Origin: Gallionella sp.
Lineage (GTDB): Bacteria > Pseudomonadota > Gammaproteobacteria > Burkholderiales > Gallionellaceae
DNA: 12,000 nt
Direction: 5' to 3'
Assembly: GCA_030645955.1 (NCBI GenBank)
Contig: JAUSMR010000041.1
Location: forward strand, 1 to 12,000
The notes under the pieces were generated by a model that saw nothing but the letters and a program-made list of their open reading frames with translations, did not search any database and was not told where the DNA came from. Position numbers and translations under genes: made by a program. Positions within the stretch are counted from its first letter, which is position 1, and each line of letters begins with the position of its first letter. Shown here piece after piece: positions 6,174 through 11,854 of this stretch.

Positions 6174-6362
6174 ATGATTCGGACTTGGTTTGTGACTTTC
6201 CCGGAATCGCGCGGTCGTCTATTTTCGTCCTGCCGGCTTTTGGCAGGATGTCACGACCTTGATCTGGCCCGTCGGCAGACTGCTCTTGAAGGGGTGCAGC
6301 GTCCCACGCTGCCCGGTGTGGCAGGATGCCACGACCTTGATCGGTTGTTGACTCGTGAGTGA
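6174..6362 (+). CDS. Doubtful small ORF (62 aa) in the gVI-zot gap
   Basis: The gap between the gVI-like stop (6167) and the Zot start (6355) contains a 62-codon ORF whose stop overlaps the Zot GTG by 8 bases. The peptide carries the motif AGCHDLD twice, 26 codons apart, because of a 24-bp direct repeat. Support: the end-to-start overlap would explain translation of Zot, which lacks a good ribosome binding site. Against: weak start signal, strong hairpins inside (TCCTGCC/GGCAGGA at 6228-6248, GCAGCGT/ACGCTGC at 6296-6312) and no recognisable domain. It may be structured non-coding mRNA instead. Confidence 0.3.
   Translation: MIRTWFVTFPESRGRLFSSCRLLAGCHDLDLARRQTALEGVQRPTLPGVAGCHDLDRLLTRE
6241..6342 (+). 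repeat. 24-bp direct repeat before zot
   Basis: TGGCAGGATG, T or C, CACGACCTTGATC occurs at 6241-6264 and 6319-6342 with one mismatch and a 78-bp (26-codon) period. Each copy is next to a hairpin. The function is unknown; it could be a tandem duplication, a protein-binding pair or an RNA element. Confidence 0.7.
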
Positions 6363-7374
6363 TGCGATTCTGTTGGCCGGGAAACGTGGCAGCGGCAAAG
6401 GCTTGGGGGGTCTGCATTTGATTTCTCGCGCCCTGGGTGATGGGCGGGCGGTCGCGACGAACATGAATCTGTTTGTGGAGCATCTTGTGCCGGCGTACAA
6501 CCGGACCAAGTGGTATCGAGTTCCCGATTTTCCGAGCAGTGAGGATCTCGAGCATCTGCCATTGGGCAATCCTCGAATCGAGTGGGTCGAGGGCGAGGCC
6601 GACCCGCAGCTAATGAGCGGGTTCAAGGAATCGGAGAATGGGCTGCTGGTGCTGGATGAAGCGGGGAATTTTTTGTCGGCGCGCGAATGGAACGGGAAGG
6701 ACCGGCAAAAGCTGGTGAACTGGTTGTCGCAATCGCGCAAATACGGCTGGGACTTGTGTTTCATGTCTCAGCATGTGGGGATGGTCGATAAGCAGGTTCG
6801 CGACGCGCTCATCGAGGTGCAAGGCACAGTCAAGCGAACGGACAAAATCGCGGTTCCGTTGTTCTCGCCGATCTGGAAATACTTCACAGGTCGCACCTTG
6901 ACGTTTCCGCGCTGGCATGTGGTGGCGCTGCGGTATGGGTTTGACAACGCGGCGCCGTTGTCCGAGCGGTTCATTTACCGTGGTACGGAGTTTTATAAGG
7001 CGTACAACACACTCCAGAAGATTCATCCGGAAACGGGGCAGAAGGGCACCAGTAGCATGTTGAGTGCATACGATGTTAAGGGGCGCTATATGAACAAGTG
7101 GGACTTGCGCCGGCAGATGGCGGCGGGCGGGGTGGTGTTGGGCCTGTTGTTAGGGTTCGGCGGTGGGTATATGGCCCATGCATATAAACCCGGCAAGGTG
7201 GCAGAAATACCCGAAGTTGTTGAGTCGGCCGTCAAAGTGCGCGGTGTCATCAAAGATGGGAGCGGGCGTGATTTGATCTTATTGACGGACGGGCGTTCTC
7301 TTGTGTCGACGACCAGTAAGGCGGACTCGAAGGGCGTGCGGTATCTCGTTGGCACGACGTGGTACGGATCATGA
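6355..7374 (+). CDS. zot: Zot-like morphogenesis ATPase (gene I-like)
   Basis: This 339-aa inner-membrane protein has an N-terminal P-loop (GKRGSGKG, residues 9-16) and a Walker B (LLVLDEAGNF, 97-106), giving the Zot/pI ATPase fold. A membrane helix follows at about 257-276 (GGVVLGLLLGFGGGYMAHA) and a small periplasmic C-terminal domain (about 290-339). It is expected to power virion extrusion, gather SSB-coated DNA and dock on the secretin. The last P-loop residue is Gly where Ser/Thr is usual. Start GTG 6355 has no good ribosome binding site and overlaps the end of the preceding small ORF; the start fits because it places the P-loop at residues 9-16. The stop overlaps the secretin start (ATGA, 7371-7374). 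Confidence 0.88.
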   Translation: MSDAILLAGKRGSGKGLGGLHLISRALGDGRAVATNMNLFVEHLVPAYNRTKWYRVPDFPSSEDLEHLPLGNPRIEWVEGEADPQLMSGFKESENGLLVLDEAGNFLSAREWNGKDRQKLVNWLSQSRKYGWDLCFMSQHVGMVDKQVRDALIEVQGTVKRTDKIAVPLFSPIWKYFTGRTLTFPRWHVVALRYGFDNAAPLSERFIYRGTEFYKAYNTLQKIHPETGQKGTSSMLSAYDVKGRYMNKWDLRRQMAAGGVVLGLLLGFGGGYMAHAYKPGKVAEIPEVVESAVKVRGVIKDGSGRDLILLTDGRSLVSTTSKADSKGVRYLVGTTWYGS

Positions 7375-8645
7375 GATCGATAATTCTGCGGTGGATGCTC
7401 GGCGCGGTGTGTTGGGTCGTGATTGTTGGCTCGGCGGGCGCCGCTCCGGTGAGCATCGAGCTGAAAGATGCGAGCGTTGCGGAGTTCGTGGCGTTGGTGT
7501 TCAAGGGGATTCTCAAGCGGGATTATTTGCTCGGTCCTGGTGTCGGCGGTAACGACATAAAAATTACTCTGTCCATTGCAGGCGTACCGGTTGACGAGCT
7601 GCAGGCGCTCGCGGTGGATACGTTGCGTTCACATGGGGTCGATGTGGTGGAGTCGGGCAACCTGCTTAAGTTCGTTCGATCGGGCGTTAGTGGAGTAGGT
7701 TCGTCGCCGGGTGCAACATCCTGGGCGGCAACGCCTGGCGCAATACCGGGATCGCATCAAATAATACCGTCTGGCAAAGATGGGCCGGTTGTGCGGCCGG
7801 AGGATCAGGTGCCGGAGGAGATCGAGGTCTATTTTCCGAAGCATCGCACGGTGCTCGAGTTATCGGAGGCCGTGAAGCTGCTGGGGGTAAAGGTTGCCAG
7901 CGGCAAGGGGTCTGCGGTGGTGTTCTCAGGGTCTTCGGAGCGGGCGAAGTTGGCGAGAGAGGTAATAGCGAAGCTGGATCGCGCGCCCGGCCTGGTGGAT
8001 GTGCGCGCGGTGGTCATCGAGTACAGTGATACGAGCGAGGAAAGTCATAGCTTCGCCGGGGCTCTCTCGATCTTGGGCGGCAAGCTCGGTATATCGCTCT
8101 CAGCGGGTTCGCCGGGTGTGAACGCGATGTCGTTTAAGGACGTGCATATTTCGGCCGTCCTGGGGGCCATAGAAGGCGATTCTCGGTTTAGGCAGCTCGC
8201 AGAGCCAATGCTTCGTGTTCTCGACGGTAGCAAGGCGCGTATCGTGGTCGGCTCGGAGTTTCCGGTCCGAGGGCGCGTTGAGACGGACAAGGGCGGTAAT
8301 GCGGTGTCCAGCGTTGAATACAAGCAGGCGGGCATTGTGTTGGAGCTGGCGCCGCAGATTATGGCCAAGTCGGTCCTGGTGGGAATTAAGCAGCAAGTGT
8401 CCAGCGTCGCGCTCACCACGACGAGCGGTATTGATAGCCCAACCGTGAATAAACGGGAAGCCGAAACAACAATCGACGCGTTGCCGGGTGAGATGGTGAT
8501 TGTGGGCGGGCTTGATGATTCGCGCGAGATGGACACCAGGACGGGGCTGTCCTGGTTGCCGCGGTTGTTGCAGGGGATCGGCAAATCGGCGACCAGAACG
8601 CAAATTTTGCTGCTGCTCGAAGTCAAGCGTGTGGTGCACTTGTAG
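7371..8645 (+). CDS. Outer-membrane secretin for phage export (gene IV-like)
   Basis: This 424-aa secretin starts at ATG 7371, overlapping the zot stop. It has a signal peptide (1-24, ending SAGA). An N0-type domain follows (about 26-60: VSIELKDASVAEFVALVFKGIL) and further periplasmic N-domains (about 62-210) with a Pro/Gly/Ser linker at 105-148. The C-terminal beta-barrel secretin domain runs over about 270-422, with typical stretches VEYKQAGIVLEL (315-326), SPTVNKREAETTI (356-368), MVIVGGL (375-381) and LLLLEVKRV (413-421). It would form the outer-membrane exit pore working with Zot. Length is close to Ff pIV (about 426 aa precursor). Carrying its own secretin makes the phage independent of host type II secretion; some inoviruses lack one and borrow the host's. 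Confidence 0.9.
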   Translation: MRSIILRWMLGAVCWVVIVGSAGAAPVSIELKDASVAEFVALVFKGILKRDYLLGPGVGGNDIKITLSIAGVPVDELQALAVDTLRSHGVDVVESGNLLKFVRSGVSGVGSSPGATSWAATPGAIPGSHQIIPSGKDGPVVRPEDQVPEEIEVYFPKHRTVLELSEAVKLLGVKVASGKGSAVVFSGSSERAKLAREVIAKLDRAPGLVDVRAVVIEYSDTSEESHSFAGALSILGGKLGISLSAGSPGVNAMSFKDVHISAVLGAIEGDSRFRQLAEPMLRVLDGSKARIVVGSEFPVRGRVETDKGGNAVSSVEYKQAGIVLELAPQIMAKSVLVGIKQQVSSVALTTTSGIDSPTVNKREAETTIDALPGEMVIVGGLDDSREMDTRTGLSWLPRLLQGIGKSATRTQILLLLEVKRVVHL

Positions 8646-8734
8646 TGGCGTCGGGGCGTATAACGGCGCTCCGAAATTCTTGTCTTTATTGAAGTGGTAC
8701 GGATTTAGAATGCGCAGCAGGGGAGGGCTATAAA

Positions 8735-9076
8735 ATGCATCTTGACGTGTGGTTAGCGCAGCGCCAGGCGCAAGCGCTGGCGATCTGGCAGGGATTGACG
8801 CCGGAAGATTTTTATAACCTGTGGCTTGCCGGTGGCGTGCTGTGGTTCGGGTTTCTGTTCTGGTTGTCGACCCGAATCATGCGCAAGGCGTTGGGGCATG
8901 TTTTGTTTCGTGGCACCTGGTACAACGCTGCGCAATGGGAAGTCATGATCAAGATGATCGATGAAGATAATCAGCGAGGGCACCGCGTCATGAAGCACGA
9001 CGAAATGAACGCGCTGCGGATATGGCGGTTTGGCAGTGCGAAGACGATTTCAGGCGGGGCCAAGGGCTATTTTTGA
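8735..9076 (+). CDS. Unknown membrane protein (113 aa), last gene of the virion operon
   Basis: ATG 8735 has a strong ribosome binding site (GGGGAGGG, about 7 bases upstream). It follows the secretin after 89 bases that hold no gene. The product has one membrane helix (about 29-46: LWLAGGVLWFGFLFWLST) and a basic cytoplasmic tail ending SAKTISGGAKGYF. No family recognised. Its place at the end of the assembly genes suggests an assembly accessory or an immunity/exclusion factor, but nothing in the sequence decides this. The operon ends at the hairpin 9109-9132. Confidence 0.65.
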   Translation: MHLDVWLAQRQAQALAIWQGLTPEDFYNLWLAGGVLWFGFLFWLSTRIMRKALGHVLFRGTWYNAAQWEVMIKMIDEDNQRGHRVMKHDEMNALRIWRFGSAKTISGGAKGYF

Positions 9077-9108
9077 TCGGTCCCGATTCGCTGTTGATCC
9101 ACCAAACA

Positions 9109-9132
9109 AAATGCCCGCAATCGCGGGCATTT
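9109..9132. terminator. Bidirectional terminator between convergent operons
   Basis: AAATGCCCGC (9109-9118) and GCGGGCATTT (9123-9132) form a perfect 10-bp stem with AATC loop. It is flanked by A- and T-containing ends, so it can act in both directions. It lies 32 bases after the last rightward gene and 22 bases after the stop of the leftward DUF1640 gene. Confidence 0.75.
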
Positions 9133-9153
9133 GTCCACAGAAGTGGTGGATAA
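9131..9153. promoter_or_regulatory. Inverted pair of DnaA-box-like sequences
   Basis: TTGTCCACA (9131-9139, plus) and TTATCCACC (minus strand of 9145-9153) each differ by one base from TTATCCACA and face each other across 5 bases. They lie between the convergent operons. Two near matches can occur by chance; a role in duplex replication is only a possibility. Confidence 0.25.
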
Positions 9154-9154
9154 C

Positions 9155-9403
9155 TCAGACGGGAAAGAACGCCTTCATGATGAGTGCCAGGATGCCGCCC
9201 ATGACGATGCCGGTCATCCACTTCAACACAACCAGTTCTTTCTCGAGGCGGTTGATGTCGTTCTTGGTGGCAAGTTGAGAGTCCATCGCTTCGGCAAAAG
9301 CGGAAACTAAGGCTTCGGCTTCGGCCTTGGCTTGTGGCTCGGGTACGCCACCGGCTTTTAACTTCTCGACGAATTTCAGCGTATCAAAGGTAATCGTGGC
9401 CAT
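9155..9403 (-). CDS. DUF1640-like coiled-coil membrane protein
   Basis: The 82-aa protein starts MATITFDTLKFVEKLKAGGVPEPQAKAEAEAL, the signature I associate with DUF1640 (CCDC90-like) proteins. A helical, probably coiled-coil middle follows (about 20-58: LATKNDINRLEKELVVL), then one C-terminal membrane helix (about 61-80: WMTGIVMGGILALIMKAFF). It is expected in the inner membrane with the helix bundle in the cytoplasm. The function is unknown in bacteria. AAGGAG lies 8 bases before ATG 9403. It is last in the leftward operon but separated from the previous gene by 53 bases containing a palindrome (9441-9454) and a possible own promoter, so it may be expressed separately under ParB-like control. 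Confidence 0.75.
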   Translation of the reverse strand: MATITFDTLKFVEKLKAGGVPEPQAKAEAEALVSAFAEAMDSQLATKNDINRLEKELVVLKWMTGIVMGGILALIMKAFFPV

Positions 9404-9424
9404 GGGTCAATCTCCTTGCGGCGA

Positions 9425-9460
9425 AGTGTAGCGGAAAATGTTTCGCATGCGAAATATCAA
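9425..9460 (-). promoter_or_regulatory. ParB-like palindrome and possible promoter of the DUF1640 gene
   Basis: A perfect 14-bp palindrome, TTTCGCATGCGAAA, lies at 9441-9454. On the minus strand it is preceded by TTGATA (9460-9455), paralleling the TTGACT next to the palindrome at 3325. A -10-like TACACT lies at 9430-9425, 17 bases from a possible -35 (TTCGCA) inside the palindrome. Occupancy by the ParB-like protein would cover this promoter. Confidence 0.5.
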
Positions 9461-9693
9461 GGCTCGTGCCGGTTGGCAAAGCTGGCCAGGTCGGCCGCAT
9501 CCTGGGCGGCCTGCAGAATCCCGGTGCCGGTGCGCACAAGGTCCCGCACCATTCGCTTGGCGTCCTCGCGTTCGGTCTTCACCGGGCTGGTGAGCATGGC
9601 TAGCAGGTTGCTGGGGGTGAAGTGTTGCGCCGGGTGATCTCGTTCCAGGGCGGCGGCGATCGCCGTCGCCTTGCTGACGGTGGCCGGTGTCAT
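9457..9693 (-). CDS. Small protein of unknown function (78 aa)
   Basis: ATG 9693 overlaps the parB stop (ATGA) and has CGGAG 8 bases upstream, so it is translationally coupled to parB. The 78-aa product is helical and charged (VKTEREDAKRMVRDLVRTGTGILQAAQDAADLASF) without a signal peptide or membrane helix. No family recognised. Tight coupling suggests it works with the ParB-like protein or in the same maintenance or regulatory process. Its stop lies next to the palindrome at 9441-9454. Confidence 0.65.
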   Translation of the reverse strand: MTPATVSKATAIAAALERDHPAQHFTPSNLLAMLTSPVKTEREDAKRMVRDLVRTGTGILQAAQDAADLASFANRHEP

Positions 9694-10625
9694 GGGTGTT
9701 TCTCCGGTTGGTTGGCGTCCTCGGCGTCATGTTGGTGAGGGGTCAATTCCTCGATCGCAGCAATGGCAATGGCCCGCATCCGGTTGGCTTTATCGAGGGG
9801 TCGCAATGACTTGTCGAGGCCGGCGATCTTCTCCAGAGCTAAGCGCATTGTTGCGTTTTCTGCCATCAAATGGATATGTTCCGGGGTCGGAGCTGCGCCG
9901 ATCGCGTCGGCCGGTATGTCAAAAAGGCCGGTTTGGGCCTCCGATTGTTGCGTTTTCTGTTCCGTCGGCATGGGCGGAACCGGGGCATCTTCGTTGTCTA
10001 GCAGGTGGTCGATTACATCCTGTCGCCCGATCATACCGAGCAGGATCGGAGTAACGAGGGCGCGCGCCTTCTTCGGGTTGGTCTTCTCCAGCTTTACGAA
10101 CTGATAAATCAGGTCCACGTCCTTGACGTTGCCGTTGAGGAGGGCAATGGTGGATTCGCCGCTTGCCAGTGCCAGGGCAAGTCGCTTGCTGACCCATGAT
10201 GGCGACTTGTGGCAGACAGCGGCTACAGCGGCCACGCTGCCGTGCTTGTCCCAAAGGGTTTTTATGGCGCCGGCTAAGTCCTTGGTGTTCAGGTCTTCCC
10301 GCTGAATGTTTTCCATCAGCTGCGCATGGTTCGCCAGCTGGTCGGCGACATCGGCGACGATGGCCGGCGCAGTGGTGCCGCCGTTGTAGCGGATAGCCCG
10401 CAAACGGCGCTCGCCGATCAGCAAGGTGTACCGGTTGCCGTTCGGTCGGACGACAAGCGGTTGCAATACGCCGTTATCACGGATATCGGCCGCAAGCTGT
10501 GCGATTGTCTCGTCGTTGAACACGGTGCGCACCTGTGCGTCGACATCGATGAGCGCAACATCGATCTGCAACACCTGGCCGGCGCTGGTTTTCGCATGCG
10601 AAACTGTTTTTTTGGTGGCGTTCAT
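9690..10625 (-). CDS. KorB/ParB-like DNA-binding protein
   Basis: This 311-aa protein has the ParB N-terminal domain with its conserved boxes: QPLVVRP (55-61), GERRLRA (71-77) and ENIQREDL (105-112). These form the CTP-binding fold of ParB/KorB proteins. A helix-turn-helix follows at about 128-150 (HGSVAAVAAVCHKSPSWVSKRLA). A KorB-like helical region lies at 160-190 (GNVKDVDLIYQFVKLEKTNPKKARAL), then a Pro/Gln-rich linker and a C-terminal segment (about 255-295). I chose ATG 10625 (GGGAG 7 bases upstream, coupled ATGA with the 67-aa gene); the longer frame to 10766 is not ParB-like. KorB of IncP plasmids acts as a global repressor and as ParB. No ParA is present, so regulation, or use of a host ParA, is likely. 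Candidate sites: 3325, 9441, 10590. Confidence 0.85.
   Translation of the reverse strand: MNATKKTVSHAKTSAGQVLQIDVALIDVDAQVRTVFNDETIAQLAADIRDNGVLQPLVVRPNGNRYTLLIGERRLRAIRYNGGTTAPAIVADVADQLANHAQLMENIQREDLNTKDLAGAIKTLWDKHGSVAAVAAVCHKSPSWVSKRLALALASGESTIALLNGNVKDVDLIYQFVKLEKTNPKKARALVTPILLGMIGRQDVIDHLLDNEDAPVPPMPTEQKTQQSEAQTGLFDIPADAIGAAPTPEHIHLMAENATMRLALEKIAGLDKSLRPLDKANRMRAIAIAAIEELTPHQHDAEDANQPEKHP
10590..10603. promoter_or_regulatory. ParB-like palindrome inside the start of parB
   Basis: A perfect TTTCGCATGCGAAA, identical to 9441-9454, occupies codons 8-12 of parB (VSHAK). Codon choice is compatible with the protein but does not demand a palindrome. Binding here could act as an autoregulatory roadblock or as the parS-type loading site. 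Confidence 0.6.
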
Positions 10626-10825
10626 GCTTTTTCTCCCTGGGTGGTCAAGTAAGAATTCCGCATCGCCTGGGCAGTGCTCAAGGCGTCGGCGCGGTCGGTG
10701 GTGAAGTAGGTAGCCTCGGGCTGATCCTTGACGGTGACTGAATATTCCTGCCAGTCGCTGTCCCAATAGACCTTGATGAATTCGCAGGGTCCGAGGTCTG
10801 GTGCTTTAATCCGCTTTTTGCTCAT
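10622..10825 (-). CDS. Small protein of unknown function (67 aa)
   Basis: ATG 10825 overlaps the stop of the 26-aa ORF (ATGA), and its own stop overlaps the parB start (ATGA, 10622-10625). The product has a basic N-terminus (MSKKRIKAPDLG), an aromatic, beta-like middle (EFIKVYWDSDWQEYSVTVKDQPEATYFTTDRADAL) and a helical end. No signal peptide or membrane segment. I do not recognise a family. It belongs to the parB operon by strand, spacing and coupling. Confidence 0.7.
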   Translation of the reverse strand: MSKKRIKAPDLGPCEFIKVYWDSDWQEYSVTVKDQPEATYFTTDRADALSTAQAMRNSYLTTQGEKA

Positions 10826-10902
10826 GGTTTGCCCACATCTGGACTGATTGCATCCCGTTCCTGCTGTTGCTTTTGGTTTTCGACTTGCGGCCGTGTGTCC
10901 AT
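10822..10902 (-). CDS. Very small ORF leading the parB operon (26 aa)
   Basis: ATG 10902 is preceded by AAAAGGAGG at an 8-base distance, the best ribosome binding site in the window. The 26-aa peptide is hydrophilic, MDTRPQVENQKQQQERDAIS followed by PDVGKP. Its TGA overlaps the next ATG (10822-10825). The strong site followed by three ATGA overlaps suggests that ribosomes loaded here feed the whole operon. It could be a functional peptide or mainly a translational leader. A longer frame to 11045 in another phase is less convincing. Confidence 0.55.
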   Translation of the reverse strand: MDTRPQVENQKQQQERDAISPDVGKP

Positions 10903-11581
10903 GCGCTTGCCTCCTTTTGGTGGTTATCCGTCCTGATTTGCAGTACCCGTGCCGTCATGGAACACAGGGCAGGTCTGTCGAAAGCAAGGGGAGGGCGTCT
11001 GTAACGCTGCCCTGGCGCGAAGCGCTCTTCGTTTATCAAAACCAATTGCGCAGCAGCGCCGTAAGGCGCATTCGTTCTTTTTTTGCCTGACTGGCAGGGT
11101 TATGGATACCCCTTGCTTTCGACTCGCCCTGTGTTACTTGTCGGCGCCTACGGGTGCTGTAAATCGTTCAGGACGGATGGCCGGCAAAAGGTGCGGGACC
11201 ACGGCGGCGGTTTGTCGAAAACCAATAGCGCGCAGCGCGTCATTCTTCGCCCGCAGGGCGGCGCTTCCATCACGCCGTGGCCGTGGCTTTTTCGTTCAAC
11301 TGGATGGCCTTGCGATGTAACGCCGGCGCTCCTGGTTCAAGCTGGCGTTTCTTCGCGCCGTGGCCTGGGCGATCTGCCCGCAGTTCGCTGCTTTTGGGCA
11401 AGGGATCAGAAGGGCCGAAGGTCCACGGCTTCATCGTGGATGAGCGTTTAGCGAAACCCTGGCAGAGCCCGGTGGCGAAGCCATGCCTACCGCTGTATAT
11501 TTTGGTGCCCAGGATCCTGCAATATATTGCTTTCGTAAGACGTTGTTTTAATACCTTGTTTTCTGCTGTTACAATTTCACC
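10903..11581. other. Gene-poor region with repeats and small hairpins
   Basis: I find no convincing gene in these 679 bases; the open frames are GC-rich shadows without start signals. Besides the inverted repeat it holds a direct repeat containing AAAACCAAT followed by GC-rich hairpins (11038-11046 and 11218-11226, 180 bp apart). A hairpin GCGCC-GTAA-GGCGC (11056-11069) with T7 at 11078-11084 may act as a rightward terminator. Further short palindromes (CGCCC-GCA-GGGCG type) follow near 11250. The end (about 11505-11580) is AT-rich and may carry a rightward promoter (TTGCTT 11527-11532, TAATAC 11549-11554, weak). The parB-operon promoter should lie near 10905-11000 but is not obvious. Confidence 0.5.
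10924..11180. repeat. Large imperfect inverted repeat upstream of the parB operon
   Basis: The minus strand of 10991-10924 matches the plus strand of 11109-11180 in order: a 15-bp perfect block (10977-10991 with 11109-11123, CCCCTTGCTTTCGAC), then GCCCTGTGTT, then ACGGGT.CTG.AAATC, then an 11-bp perfect block (10926-10936 with 11168-11178, TCAGGACGGAT). Small indels separate the blocks. Weaker similarity continues inward to about 11012 and 11092. Arms are 70-90 bp with about 110 bp between. Function unknown. Confidence 0.7.
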
Positions 11582-11827
11582 ATGCTGCCGAGCTGGTCAT
11601 CGACGCTGTGCAATCTTTATTTCTTAAAGCGTTGGTGTCGAAGCCCGGATCAAGCCGGTAGACGCAGAGCCTGGCGCAAAATAGCAGTCGAAAAAAAACG
11701 CCTTCTAAGCGAAGGCGTCCAGTACATCGAGCTACATCTAATCTGCCGGCATCTTACCAATCCGCGAAACCGAAACGCGGAAGACCGATTGCGAAACTAT
11801 TACGCACAAGGGCGGTTGTTCGGGTGA
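11582..11827 (+). CDS. Possible small basic protein (81 aa)
   Basis: An 81-codon ORF follows an AT-rich stretch. The C-terminal half (EKKRLLSEGVQYIELHLICRHLTNPRNRNAEDRLRNYYAQGRLFG) reads like a helical, charged, genuine protein; the N-terminal half is less convincing. No ribosome binding site is evident before ATG 11582. A perfect hairpin with an A8 tract lies in the middle of the ORF (11691-11718) and works better as a leftward terminator. It lies last before the right att site, inside the prophage. No family recognised. Confidence 0.4.
   Translation: MLPSWSSTLCNLYFLKRWCRSPDQAGRRRAWRKIAVEKKRLLSEGVQYIELHLICRHLTNPRNRNAEDRLRNYYAQGRLFG
11691..11718 (-). terminator. Leftward rho-independent terminator
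   Basis: On the minus strand ACGCCTTC/GAAGGCGT (11718-11711 with 11705-11698, 5-base loop) is followed by a run of T (11698-11691). This is a textbook intrinsic terminator for transcripts coming from the right, for example the ankyrin-like host gene. It would shield the prophage from host read-through. Confidence 0.7.
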
Positions 11828-11854
11828 TCCACTGGCTTAACTTACGCGCTTGCG

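Noticed and set aside
8045..8639. Long leftward frames opposite the secretin gene
   Set aside because: They are shadows of a strongly supported secretin, with no start signals and low-quality sequence.
10626..10766. 47-residue N-terminal extension of the ParB-like protein
   Set aside because: It is an overlap shadow of the 67-aa gene; the sequence is not ParB-like and the ATG at 10625 has GGGAG at correct spacing.
10806..11045. 79-codon leftward frame overlapping the start of the parB operon
   Set aside because: No start signal at 11045. The 26-aa frame in another phase has a near-perfect ribosome binding site and couples to the next gene.
10949..11627. Several overlapping rightward open frames (up to 123 codons)
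   Set aside because: They overlap one another in different phases, lack ribosome binding sites, run through inverted and direct repeats, and encode Arg/Ala/Phe-rich sequence without domain character.
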